The notes beneath the pieces are model-generated. The model did not search any database, had not been told where the DNA came from, and saw only the letters and a list, made by a program, of their open reading frames with translations. Below are positions 15,169-23,086 of a stretch of DNA of 28,133 bases, piece by piece. A program made the position numbers and the translations under genes. The number at the start of each line of letters is the position of its first letter. The first letter of the stretch is position 1. This stretch comes from Sedimentisphaerales bacterium (GTDB lineage: Bacteria; Planctomycetota; Phycisphaerae; Sedimentisphaerales; SG8-4), in the NCBI GenBank assembly GCA_016932895.1, contig JAFGCA010000128.1, positions 1-28,133 of the forward strand, in the 5' to 3' direction.

Positions 15169-16413
15169 TTGGGACAGTTTTCCTATAAGGCAGTGGATCG
15201 GACGGGAGGGCATGTCACGGGCGTTGTGGACGCCACGGATCGCAGGAGCGCCGTGACCGCGTTGGCGGGCCGGGGCCATTTTGTCACGGATCTGGTGGTG
15301 CAGGGTCGTGAGAAACAATCTGGGCTCGATCTGCCCCGGCTTCCGAGCCTGGGGGGCGGGCGTATCGCGAGCAAGAACATTCTGGCGATAACGACGCAAC
15401 TGAGCACGGCCGTGCGGGCGGGGCTGCCCCTGCTGGGTTGCCTGAAGTTGATCGGAAAGCAGCAGCACAAGCCGGCGGCAAAGACGCTGCTGGAAAACCT
15501 CGTCAACGCCGTCAGCTCCGGGGCCTCCCTCTCGGAGGCCATGAGCCAGCACGAGCGAGTCTTCAGCCCGCTCTACATTTCGATGATCCGCGTGGGCGAG
15601 ACGGGCGGCATTCTCGAACAGACCAGCACGCAATTGGCAGCCATGCTGAATCGGGAAGAGAAGATCAAGACGAACATGAAGAATGCGTCGGCCTACCCGA
15701 TTTTCGTTCTGGCGATCGGTTTGATTTCAGCCGTGGTGATCGTCACGGGCATCCTGCCGAAGATTCTCGCCACGGTCGACGTCGGTGCGGCCGCGATGCC
15801 TCTGCCCACGAGGATTCTCATGGGGCTGAGCGATTTCATCCGCACGCTCTTCACGCATGTAGCCGGCTGGGTCGTTCTGGTCACCGCCATGGTCAGCCTG
15901 CTGGCGCTGGCCAAATGGACGCGCACAACAGGCAGGCTGTCCTGGGACCGCTTCAAACTGCGGATTCCCATTCTCGGCTCCGTGCTGCGCACGATTGCGG
16001 TGGGACGGTTCGCCCGAACGCTCGGGGCGCTGACGCAGGGCGGTGTGACCATTCTCGAGGCGCTGGCCGTCGTCCGCGATACGCTGGGCAATGAGGCGCT
16101 GGGCCTTGAGATCGACGAAGTGGCCGAGAAGGTCAAACGGGGTGACTCCCTGGCGGCGCCGCTGGAGGAGTCGGGCTATTTCCCGCCGCTGCTGGTGCAA
16201 ATCGTTTCGGTGGGCGAGCAGACGGGTACGCTGGACGAGCTTCTGTTGAACGCGGCGGAGACCTTTGACAACGAGGCGGACGCGGCCATCAGCCGGTTTA
16301 TGTCGGTTTTCCCGGCGGTCTTGATTCTGGTATTGGCCCTGGTCATCGCGTTCATTATCGCTGCCGCGCTGCTGCCGATTGTCGCAATGTCACTGGGGGC
16401 CGGCACCCTTTGA
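15169..16413 (+). CDS. gspF: type II secretion inner-membrane protein GspF
   Basis: A 414-residue polytopic protein, the core of the inner-membrane platform that contacts GspE. It begins MGQFSYKAVDRTGGHVTGVV, matching the usual GspF/PilC opening. Two homologous cytoplasmic domains (about 70-170 and 275-375) each contain the family motif, IRVGETGGILEQ and VSVGEQTGTLDEL. Transmembrane segments lie near 176-196, 229-249 and 380-404. The start is TTG at 15169: the frame is closed two codons upstream by TGA, GGAG sits six bases before it, and the next usable start would remove conserved residues. It lies 70 bases after gspE. Confidence 0.95.
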   Translation: MGQFSYKAVDRTGGHVTGVVDATDRRSAVTALAGRGHFVTDLVVQGREKQSGLDLPRLPSLGGGRIASKNILAITTQLSTAVRAGLPLLGCLKLIGKQQHKPAAKTLLENLVNAVSSGASLSEAMSQHERVFSPLYISMIRVGETGGILEQTSTQLAAMLNREEKIKTNMKNASAYPIFVLAIGLISAVVIVTGILPKILATVDVGAAAMPLPTRILMGLSDFIRTLFTHVAGWVVLVTAMVSLLALAKWTRTTGRLSWDRFKLRIPILGSVLRTIAVGRFARTLGALTQGGVTILEALAVVRDTLGNEALGLEIDEVAEKVKRGDSLAAPLEESGYFPPLLVQIVSVGEQTGTLDELLLNAAETFDNEADAAISRFMSVFPAVLILVLALVIAFIIAAALLPIVAMSLGAGTL

Positions 16414-16484
16414 GCAGAACGTACGAAAAGACGACGGAAAACGCGCCAGGTCATCGAATGGTTGTCAATACGTGAGGTAGGCAC

Positions 16485-16916
16485 ATGAGAGAGACGAAAC
16501 AGAAGAGAAAGGGTTTTACGCTGGTCGAGCTGCTGGTGGTGGTCTTGATCATATCGATGCTCGCGGCGGTTCTGGCCCCCCGCATGTTCAAGGGGCTGGG
16601 CAAGGCCAAGGCGGACATCGCGAAGGCCAAGATGACGATCATCGAGGATTCGCTGGCTCGTTTCCAATACGACTGCGGCCGGCTGCCCGATGAGGCCGAT
16701 GGCGGTTTGGACGCCCTGATTATAGCGCCTCCCGACCTGGAGGAGAAATGGAACGGGCGGTATCTCAAGCCCAGTCACCTTCTCGACCCGTGGGGCAATC
16801 CCTACATCTACATCCCGGAGGGGCAGATCAACCCGGGCGGCTTCGACCTGATCAGCTACGGAGCCGACGGCCAGGAGGGCGGGGAAGGCGATAACGAAGA
16901 CATCTTCAACGACTAA
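16485..16916 (+). CDS. gspG: major pseudopilin GspG
   Basis: A 143-residue main subunit of the pseudopilus. A class III leader of ten residues (MRETKQKRKG) is followed by FTLVELLVVVLIISMLAAVL; prepilin peptidase would cut after G10, and E+5 is present. The globular part has the GspG hallmarks LDPWGNPYIYIPEG and FDLISYGADGQEGGEGDNEDI, the latter matching the family's C-terminal calcium-binding region. The length is normal for GspG. GAGGT precedes the ATG by six bases, and the next gene starts immediately after the stop. No GspO-type prepilin peptidase gene lies in this window, so processing must rely on one elsewhere. Confidence 0.95.
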   Translation: MRETKQKRKGFTLVELLVVVLIISMLAAVLAPRMFKGLGKAKADIAKAKMTIIEDSLARFQYDCGRLPDEADGGLDALIIAPPDLEEKWNGRYLKPSHLLDPWGNPYIYIPEGQINPGGFDLISYGADGQEGGEGDNEDIFND

Positions 16917-17510
16917 ATGAAGACGAGCCGGGCCATGCAGCCGATTGACCGTCCATACAGAGCCGCCGCCGCAAGCGGCGGTTTTACGCTGTCGGAGCTT
17001 CTGTTGGTGATCGCAATCATCAGCGTCGTCGCCGGCCTGGGCGGGGGGATGTACGTGAAAACGTACGAGAAGCTCCTGGTGGAGAAAGCGGCCAAACAGT
17101 TCCTGCTGACCGCCCGGTACGCCCGGATCGTGGCGGTGGAAAAGCAAACGCCGTACGAACTGGAAATGGACACGGAAAACCAGGGGTTTGTCCTGACGAC
17201 GACCCAATGGAATGAGGAGACCGGCCAGACGGAGAAGATTCTGGTCCGCAACTACTACTGCCGGCCGGTTGTGTTCGAGGGAAAGGTGCAGTTCGAGAAC
17301 GTGCAGATGACCGAGACGACGCCCGAGCCCGAAGAAGGTCTGCGGATCGTCTTTAAGCCGAACGGTTCCGCCGAGCCGGCGGTCGTACAAATCGGCAACG
17401 GCACGCACCATTACACGGTTGCGATCGCGGCCGCCACGGGCAAGGCAACCTTCTATGCCGGCACCGTCACCGAGAGCAAGCCGGCCACGATTGATTTGGA
17501 TGCCCTATGA
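16917..17510 (+). CDS. gspH: minor pseudopilin, GspH/FimT-like
   Basis: A 197-residue prepilin-like protein starting directly at the base after the gspG stop (TAA ATG). The leader is 22 residues, ending ASGG, followed by FTLSELLLVIAIISVVAGLGGG; cleavage is expected after G22, with the conserved glutamate at mature position 5. The body has GspH features, including a long N-terminal helix running into EKAAKQFLLTARYARIVAVEKQTPYELEMD, then a beta-rich domain. A shorter start at Met7 is possible and would give a more usual leader length. By family it belongs to the minor pseudopilins that cap or initiate the pseudopilus; the exact subclass is inferred mainly from gene order. Confidence 0.85.
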   Translation: MKTSRAMQPIDRPYRAAAASGGFTLSELLLVIAIISVVAGLGGGMYVKTYEKLLVEKAAKQFLLTARYARIVAVEKQTPYELEMDTENQGFVLTTTQWNEETGQTEKILVRNYYCRPVVFEGKVQFENVQMTETTPEPEEGLRIVFKPNGSAEPAVVQIGNGTHHYTVAIAAATGKATFYAGTVTESKPATIDLDAL

Positions 17511-17513
17511 ACC

Positions 17514-18134
17514 ATGAACCAGACAGAGGAGTTCTGCAAAATGGAGATTAGGCTTATATGCTTGAAGGAAATCGTTGGTTTGATTTCCTTGAGGACCCGA
17601 CTTGAACGACAATACGAGAAGCACTTACTTTCCCGGAAGGAAAAATCGGCAAGAAGATTTTTCCTCCCTAAAGTAAGCCTGATCTCCATTTTGCAGAAGT
17701 TCAGTCAGGCGCACGGACAACGCAGAGATGGCTTCAATCTCATTGAGACCATGGTGGCCAGCATCATTCTCTCCGGCGCCGTCCTGACCGTGGGGGCCAT
17801 CAGTACGAATGCTTTAACCGATACTCGTTTGAATCGCCACTATGAGGTGGCCGCTTCGGTGATCGAGAGGCAGTTGACGCTGATCGACTACACCGGCATC
17901 GACGAATTCATCGAAACCGACCAGACGGAGGGCTTCTTCGAAGAGGCGGAGCCTGGCTACCGGTGGGAAGTGGCCACCGAGTACCAGGGAACCGACAACC
18001 TGTACCTGGTGACCATCACGGTGACCTGGATGGAACGAAACCGGCCCTACGATCTTACCGTCCAGACGATGCTCAACGGGACGGGGGTCACGACCCTTGG
18101 GGAGACGCAGGAGACAGCAGAGCCGACAGAATGA
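17514..18134 (+). CDS. gspI: minor pseudopilin, GspI-like, with repeat-derived leader
   Basis: A 206-residue frame whose recognisable pseudopilin begins at RDG (71-73), followed by FNLIETMVASIILSGAVLTVG with the conserved glutamate at mature position 5. The leader would thus be 73 residues instead of about 6-25. Residues 7-62 are encoded by a palindromic repeat that also occurs at the window start. Without it the leader would be about 17 residues, starting MNQTEE and ending HGQRRDG. The ATG at 17514 lies right after the gspH stop. Internal start codons (for example TTG near residue 60) lack a ribosome site. Either the long leader is tolerated, translation re-initiates inside the repeat, or the product is poorly exported. 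It overlaps gspJ by four bases. Confidence 0.8.
   Translation: MNQTEEFCKMEIRLICLKEIVGLISLRTRLERQYEKHLLSRKEKSARRFFLPKVSLISILQKFSQAHGQRRDGFNLIETMVASIILSGAVLTVGAISTNALTDTRLNRHYEVAASVIERQLTLIDYTGIDEFIETDQTEGFFEEAEPGYRWEVATEYQGTDNLYLVTITVTWMERNRPYDLTVQTMLNGTGVTTLGETQETAEPTE
17532..17698. repeat. palindromic interspersed repeat, copy 2, inside gspI
   Basis: The terminal arms are 25 bases each (17532-17556 and 17674-17698) and match as inverted repeats at 24 of 25 positions. Between them lie two further hairpins. One is a perfect 9-bp stem, AAGGAAATC with GATTTCCTT, near 17566-17591. The other is a 13-bp stem with one mismatch in the GG-AGGAAAAATC region near 17635-17669. Similarity to copy 1 runs to 17705, so the element may be slightly longer than the arms. 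The structure resembles a MITE or a Rickettsia-type palindromic element. No transposase gene is near, and no clear target duplication was found. Confidence 0.9.
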
Positions 18135-18916
18135 GAACGGTCCGAAACAAGGGATTTACGTTAGCCGAGGTCCTGGTGGCCTCCACGATCAGTGCGTTCA
18201 TCGCGATGGTGGGCGTCGGCGCGCTCAAGGCGGTTTCCGACAGCGCCCAGATCGTCAATCATGCCAGCGAGACGGTCGGCGAGGTGCGGTTTGCCGCGCG
18301 GATGCTCGCGGGCGATTTGGCGAATCTCTACCGGGATGCGGACACGGAGAACATGAGGCTGGTCGGTGCCTCGCAGAGTTCGGTTACGGGCGAGCCCCCC
18401 TACATAACCTTTTACGCCGTGGGGCGGGCCAAAGCCCGGGCCGCACAGCCGGAAGGGGACGTCTACGAGGTGGAGTACGTTCTGGGGCAGAGACAGCAAG
18501 AGGACAACGACGCGCCGGACGCCGAGGTGGGAAGCACGGTCCTGTTCCGGCGCTTGTGGCCGAATCCCGACGAAGAGCGGGAGCCAGGCGGTATCCTGAC
18601 CGTGATCGCTGAGGACATCGCTATTTTTGAGATACGTTTTTTCGATGGGGAGCAATGGGCTGATGAATGGCCTGAGGAAATGGAGTCGTTTCCGGACCTG
18701 ATCGAAGTGACGTTGGGAACACTGCCGGAAGGGCGGCGCGAGCCGGTCGTTGAGACGTTCGTGGTCAACTGCGCCCGTCTGACGGGTCAGTCGGCCGCTG
18801 CGGCCTCGGAAGAAGGCATGGACGAGGGTGCGGGCCGGGAGGAGGACTCGGGCAGCGAGCCTGAGGCTTCGAATACGCCCAGCCCAGGCAGTTCGGGTGG
18901 GCCTAATGCAAGATGA
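18131..18916 (+). CDS. gspJ: minor pseudopilin, GspJ-like
   Basis: A 261-residue prepilin-like protein. The eight-residue leader MRTVRNKG is followed by FTLAEVLVASTISAFIAMVGVGAL, with the glutamate at mature position 5. The start overlaps the gspI stop (ATGA), indicating coupled translation. The body is longer than that of the other pseudopilins and includes FFDGEQWADEWP and FPDLIEVTLG, the latter typical of GspJ C-terminal domains. The last 45 residues or so (after NCARLTGQS) are a low-complexity Glu/Gly/Ser/Pro tail, unusual for the family. GspJ normally joins GspI and GspK at the pseudopilus tip. Confidence 0.88.
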   Translation: MRTVRNKGFTLAEVLVASTISAFIAMVGVGALKAVSDSAQIVNHASETVGEVRFAARMLAGDLANLYRDADTENMRLVGASQSSVTGEPPYITFYAVGRAKARAAQPEGDVYEVEYVLGQRQQEDNDAPDAEVGSTVLFRRLWPNPDEEREPGGILTVIAEDIAIFEIRFFDGEQWADEWPEEMESFPDLIEVTLGTLPEGRREPVVETFVVNCARLTGQSAAAASEEGMDEGAGREEDSGSEPEASNTPSPGSSGGPNAR

Positions 18917-18949
18917 AACCGAAAACATAAGGGTTGCGGCACGACACGC

Positions 18950-20242
18950 ATGAGCGCACGGAAAGGCATAAACAACGGTTTGGCCCTGGTGGCCGTACTC
19001 TGGATGGTTGTCGTCATGACGGCCATTGTCGCGGTCATGAGCCAAACCAGCCGGCTGAATATGAAAATGGCCATGGCCGCCGGGGACGAGCTGCGCTGCA
19101 AATGGGCGTGCCGCGCCGGCACGGAAAACGCCATGGCCCTTCTGGCCGAAGATCTGCGCACCAGCGATGCGCTGGACGATCTCTGGAGTGACAACGACGA
19201 GGATTTCAATGACGTGCCGCTGGAGCGCTGCACGTACTCCGTGCGGGTCCAGGACGAAGCGAGCAAGCTGAACGTCAACACGGTGACCAAAGACCAGCTC
19301 ATGGCCCTTCCCTACATGGAGGAAGATGTCGCCGACGCCATTCTCGACTGGCGCGACACGAATGATGATCTGCGCGCCGCGGGGGCCGAGGGAGGCTATT
19401 ACGAGAACGTAGACTATCCGTATACCATTCGCAACGGGCCCCTCCGAACGATTCGGGAGCTGCTTTGTGTCAGGGGGGTGACCCCCGAGATGCTGTACGG
19501 GGAGGACACGAATCTCAACGGGGAGCTCGACTACAACGAGATGGATGGTGAGCTCAGTCCGCCGGCCGACAACGGCGATGACTATCTCGACGAGGGATGG
19601 ATCGCCTATCTGACCTGCTACTCGCTCGATACGAATACCGATGCCGAGGGCAACCAGCGGGTCAACATCAACCAGGCCGATGAGCGACAACTGGAAAGTC
19701 AGTTGGGCATCAGCAATGGGCAGGCCCGCTGGATTGTACAGAATCGGGGCAACGGGTACGAAAGCACAGCGGACCTGATTCAGCAGAACAGTCCCGCACA
19801 ACCGCAAGGAGGTTCCGGCGGCGGCAACGGTGCCGAGCCATTGGACCAGCAGACGTTCTCTCAGATCGCCGATCGAATCACCGTCGGTGGCGGCAACGAG
19901 GTGCCCGGCAAGATCAATATCAACACGGCTCCGAGGGAGGTGCTGACCGTCCTGTTCGGTGGAGATGAGCAGGCCGAGCAGATCGCCTACGCCATTATCA
20001 CCGAGCGCAGCAGTCTCGTGGGGGGATTTGAGAGCACCGCCGACCTGATGAACGTCAGGTCGGTGGACACCGCCAAGTTCAAGGAGATTGCGGATCAGAT
20101 CACCGTCCGCTCCGACGTTTACACGATTCGCTGCTACGCGACCGCCGATCTGAGCGGGGCGCGGCTGATGACCGAGTGCGTCGTGGATCGGTCCGAGACG
20201 CCGTGCAAGATTCTCTATTGGTACCAGGGAGCAAATTACTGA
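18950..20242 (+). CDS. gspK: minor pseudopilin GspK
   Basis: A 430-residue protein of the usual GspK size class or slightly larger. MSARKGINNG is followed by LALVAVLWMVVVMTAIVAVM; as in other GspK proteins, the glutamate at mature position 5 is absent. The large insert domain is recognisable from DEASKLNVNTVTKDQLMAL (102-120) and the repeated VNINQA and ININTAP motifs, which belong to helix-hairpin-helix-like SAM domains. An EF-hand-like loop, DTNLNGELDYNE, lies at 186-197. GspK sits at the pseudopilus tip with GspI and GspJ. The ATG has only a weak ribosome site (AAGGG too far upstream). Its stop overlaps the gspL start (TGATG). Confidence 0.92.
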   Translation: MSARKGINNGLALVAVLWMVVVMTAIVAVMSQTSRLNMKMAMAAGDELRCKWACRAGTENAMALLAEDLRTSDALDDLWSDNDEDFNDVPLERCTYSVRVQDEASKLNVNTVTKDQLMALPYMEEDVADAILDWRDTNDDLRAAGAEGGYYENVDYPYTIRNGPLRTIRELLCVRGVTPEMLYGEDTNLNGELDYNEMDGELSPPADNGDDYLDEGWIAYLTCYSLDTNTDAEGNQRVNINQADERQLESQLGISNGQARWIVQNRGNGYESTADLIQQNSPAQPQGGSGGGNGAEPLDQQTFSQIADRITVGGGNEVPGKININTAPREVLTVLFGGDEQAEQIAYAIITERSSLVGGFESTADLMNVRSVDTAKFKEIADQITVRSDVYTIRCYATADLSGARLMTECVVDRSETPCKILYWYQGANY

Positions 20243-21705
20243 TGAGTGAGGGCGCAAAAACGTTGCATACCGCGATCGCGGCGGCACGAGACGACACCGA
20301 TTTCAAGGCCGTCAAGCTGCGAAAGGCAGGCGGTCGGATGGAGGTTCTCTGGACGAAACGCATGCCCGAGGAGGACGGGTCCTGGGGCGAGTTTACCGCG
20401 CAGTGCGGATTCACCGGGGACGCCGGGGCACAGAAGAAGGCGCGAGACAAACACACGGCCTCGGTGGTGGGGCTCGATTCGACGGCGGTGGCCTTCTACC
20501 GGCTGACGACGCCGGCCGTGGCGAAGGAGGAAACCGAAGCCATCGTGCGGATGCAGGCGGAATCTGTCCTGCCGCTGGAGCCCGAGCAGATTGCGGTGGC
20601 CTGGCGTACCATGCCTTCGACCAACGGCGAGGTCAATATCACGCTGGCGGCGGCGCGGAGGGACCATCTCTTCGCATTTGCCCGGAGCGTTCGCAATTTC
20701 GGGTCCCCCGACGTCTATCTGTCGTGTGAGGGGGCGGTCAAGGCCTGGCAGAGATTCTTCACCGAGGTGGAATCGGAGGCCGTTCTGATCAGTGTCGGTC
20801 GGCGAGACACGCAGGTGTGCCTCATTCGGGCGGGACTTGTCGCTCATACGGCCGTGTTCCCCACGGGGCTCCAAGATCTCACGGCCGTAGATGAGCAGGG
20901 CACGGTCTCGGAGCCGGCCGAGCTTACCGAGCGGTTCACCCAGGACGTGCGCTCTGCGATCGAGTCCTTTCACGGCGACAGATCGGTTGGGTTGCCCATC
21001 CTGATCCTCTCCGATGGCAGCGAGGAAATCGATCGCATTGTTGCTTCTTTGCACGCGGGCGGCCTGCCGGCAAAACCCAGTCTGCCGAAGAGTCAGGCCT
21101 TGGAGCTGCCGGCGGACTGTGAGTGGCAGGATCTCTACAAGTATCGGGTGCCGCTGGGGCTGGCGCTCATGGCTCTGGAGAGCCCGTCGCAGGCCCTCAA
21201 TCTCTTCGTGGACATGAACGAGCAGGAGCAGGCCAGGAAGACGCGCTCGGCTCAACGCTCGGTGCGGCTGGCGGCGGTATTGGCCGCGATCATGCTGGTC
21301 GCCCTGGTTGTAGCGGCGTACGTCGTCGATGTCGCCAGCGAGAAACGCCTCAGCTCCCTCGTGAATCAGCCGCAATTCGAGAAGATCAGGGAACAGGAGA
21401 AGTTGCTCAAAACGGTGGCGCGGCATCGCCCCGATCCTCTGGCACTGCTCAAGGAAATCAACGGCGGCGACGCCGGCGGCATCGTGTTGGACAGTTTTCA
21501 TTTCAAGAAAGGCCAGAGGGTCACGCTGGTGGGGCGTGCCGACAATGAGGAGCGCATGTGGGCCTTTCAGAAGCACCTCCGCGGCCAGAAAGGCATGGAG
21601 GAAGTGGAAATATCGACGGCAATCCCAGACAGCAAGACCAAGAAGATCAAGTTCACGATCAACTTTCATTACAGGCAGTTCACGAAGAAGGCTGCTGTTC
21701 TTTAG
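20242..21705 (+). CDS. gspL: inner-membrane platform protein, GspL-like (PilM-PilN fusion type)
   Basis: A 487-residue protein. Residues 1-330 form a cytoplasmic actin-like domain of the GspL/PilM type, with TASVVGLDSTAVAFYRL and the conserved helix VRMQAESVLPLEPEQIAVAW. A single transmembrane segment lies at about 341-362. It is followed by a periplasmic PilN/GspL-C-like part: a coiled helix, then a ferredoxin-like fold ending TINFHYRQF. GspL binds GspE from the membrane side and pairs with GspM. The start is the ATG in TGATG, where the gspK stop overlaps; the frame is open further upstream only inside gspK. Sequence drift from proteobacterial GspL is large, so the name rests on domain order and operon position. 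Confidence 0.78.
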   Translation: MSEGAKTLHTAIAAARDDTDFKAVKLRKAGGRMEVLWTKRMPEEDGSWGEFTAQCGFTGDAGAQKKARDKHTASVVGLDSTAVAFYRLTTPAVAKEETEAIVRMQAESVLPLEPEQIAVAWRTMPSTNGEVNITLAAARRDHLFAFARSVRNFGSPDVYLSCEGAVKAWQRFFTEVESEAVLISVGRRDTQVCLIRAGLVAHTAVFPTGLQDLTAVDEQGTVSEPAELTERFTQDVRSAIESFHGDRSVGLPILILSDGSEEIDRIVASLHAGGLPAKPSLPKSQALELPADCEWQDLYKYRVPLGLALMALESPSQALNLFVDMNEQEQARKTRSAQRSVRLAAVLAAIMLVALVVAAYVVDVASEKRLSSLVNQPQFEKIREQEKLLKTVARHRPDPLALLKEINGGDAGGIVLDSFHFKKGQRVTLVGRADNEERMWAFQKHLRGQKGMEEVEISTAIPDSKTKKIKFTINFHYRQFTKKAAVL

Positions 21706-21722
21706 GCGCGGGCAGGGAAAAC

Positions 21723-22253
21723 ATGGCAAGGAAACTGAACCAGCGAGAAATACGTATGATCCAGATCGGCGTTCTCTGCGCCATTGCGATCCCGGCGTTT
21801 ACCTACGGCTCCGACTGGCTGGGGCAGTGGGGTGAGGTTCGCGCTTCCTTGGCACTGGCCAGGAGCAAACTGAGCGACATCGGCGGTGACACCACAAAAC
21901 GAGCCGGCGTACTTTCCATTGTCCCGGTCTTTGAGGAGCCGCAGCCGGAGGAAACGCAGAAATTTCTCTTTCGCGATAAGCTGTACGAGCAGCTTAAGAA
22001 AGCGGGCATCAAGAACGAGCCACTGGCCTTTTTAGCTGCCCGGAAGGGCAAGAACGCTTCGTATAAGGTCCTGCGCATCAAGTGCAAGGGCAAGTGCCGG
22101 TTCGAACAGCTTTTGGATTTTCTGGCCGCCTTGAAGGAAAACCCGTACCTGGTGGGCGTGGAGGAACTCAGCATTCAGTGCGACACGAAGGAGCCGCCCG
22201 AGAAACGAAAAGAGGTCGAAATTGATCTGACGGTATCGACGTTTGTGAAGTAA
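21723..22253 (+). CDS. gspM: inner-membrane platform protein, GspM/PilO-like
   Basis: A 176-residue protein with a short cytoplasmic N-terminus (MARKLNQREIRMI), one transmembrane segment (about 13-30, QIGVLCAIAIPAFTYGSDW), a helical stretch, and a periplasmic ferredoxin-like domain. The latter carries YKVLRIKCKGKCRFEQLLDFLAALKENPYLVGVEELSIQC, a pattern shared with PilO and GspM. AGGGAAAAC lies just before the ATG, which supports this start over an earlier in-frame one overlapping gspL. The distance from gspL is 17 bases. Two cysteines in KCKGKC (C-x-x-x-C) are notable. It should pair with the GspL-like protein in the platform. Confidence 0.78.
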   Translation: MARKLNQREIRMIQIGVLCAIAIPAFTYGSDWLGQWGEVRASLALARSKLSDIGGDTTKRAGVLSIVPVFEEPQPEETQKFLFRDKLYEQLKKAGIKNEPLAFLAARKGKNASYKVLRIKCKGKCRFEQLLDFLAALKENPYLVGVEELSIQCDTKEPPEKRKEVEIDLTVSTFVK

Positions 22254-22291
22254 CCTCGCGCGTTGAGTGTACGATACCGGATCGTCTGCCC

Positions 22292-23041
22292 ATGATATCG
22301 CAAGCAGAGAACAAAAAGAATCGAAACGACTGGCTGGTCCTTGCCTTCGGCGCCACGGCCGTGCTCGCCGGCGCTCTGGCTTTCGCCAAGGGGGCGAGCT
22401 TCATCAGAGGCCCCGCTCTCGCGGAGGGTGTCGTCGCGCAGGCGATGGTCCGCAACGGCCGCGAGCCGAACGACATCGGGCCCTATTTAGCAGAGGCTCG
22501 GGAGATTGCCGCGGCGCTGAAAGAGAAGAACCTGTTTATCAAAAAGCCCCCGAGGCAGCACCCGGTCACCCAGGTGGACGGGATTCTGGGCAGCGAAGCC
22601 CTGATTGCGGGCAATTGGTATAAGGCCGGTGACAAAGTTGCAGACGCGAACATCGTCGCCGTCGAGCCAACAGAGGTGAGGATCGAATGGGATGGCCAGG
22701 TGAAAACCTTTCCTCCCATGGCGGCCACCGGCGGTGACAGGCCTTCTCCGCCGCCCGGTCCCGAGAAAGGCGGCCCGCCGACGCCCCATCGTCCCGAAGC
22801 CGCGAAGGCCGGATCGGGTCCGAAACCCGTACAGGTTGAGACCGGGGCGGGCCCCGCGCCCCCGGGCGGTGACTCGCTGGCCTGGATGGGGGTGAATCTG
22901 CCGCCGCAGGTCAGGGAGAAGCTGCTTAACTACTGGAACGGAATGTCGAAGGAAGAACAGGCCGAGGCCCGGAGGAAGTGGAGCACTATGCCGGACGATC
23001 AAAGACGACAGGCCATTGAGAGCATAGGGAAACGTATGTAG
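22292..23041 (+). CDS. GspC-like inner-membrane protein, paralogue 1
   Basis: A 249-residue protein with one transmembrane segment (about 14-32). Residues 76-143 resemble the GspC homology region: VDGILGSEALIAGNWYKAGD, then VAVEPTEVRIEWDG. This small beta-barrel domain normally docks on the N0 domain of the secretin. A Pro/Gly-rich linker follows (145-195). The C-terminal helical motif YWNGMSKEEQAEARRKWSTM (214-233) holds two W-x-x-M units. Region 76-143 is about 60% identical by hand count (41 of 68) to the next gene, which indicates a tandem duplication. The C-terminal PDZ or coiled-coil of classical GspC is absent. The ribosome site is weak. The GspC assignment is inference from domain shape, place in the operon and membrane topology. 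Confidence 0.7.
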   Translation: MISQAENKKNRNDWLVLAFGATAVLAGALAFAKGASFIRGPALAEGVVAQAMVRNGREPNDIGPYLAEAREIAAALKEKNLFIKKPPRQHPVTQVDGILGSEALIAGNWYKAGDKVADANIVAVEPTEVRIEWDGQVKTFPPMAATGGDRPSPPPGPEKGGPPTPHRPEAAKAGSGPKPVQVETGAGPAPPGGDSLAWMGVNLPPQVREKLLNYWNGMSKEEQAEARRKWSTMPDDQRRQAIESIGKRM

Positions 23042-23086
23042 AGCAGCGACGGGCCCGTTCGGCGCGGGCTGCTGACGAAACGCATT

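Noticed and set aside
18161..20287. 708-codon open frame on the minus strand, antisense to gspJ and gspK
   Set aside because: It mirrors the codon structure of two clear pseudopilin genes, has no ribosome site or domain, and is the kind of long shadow frame expected in GC-rich DNA.
20236..21729. 497-codon open frame on the minus strand, antisense to the GspL-like gene
   Set aside because: Composition is Arg/His/Gln-rich with no recognisable motif, while the opposite strand has a complete GspL-like domain order and coupled starts.
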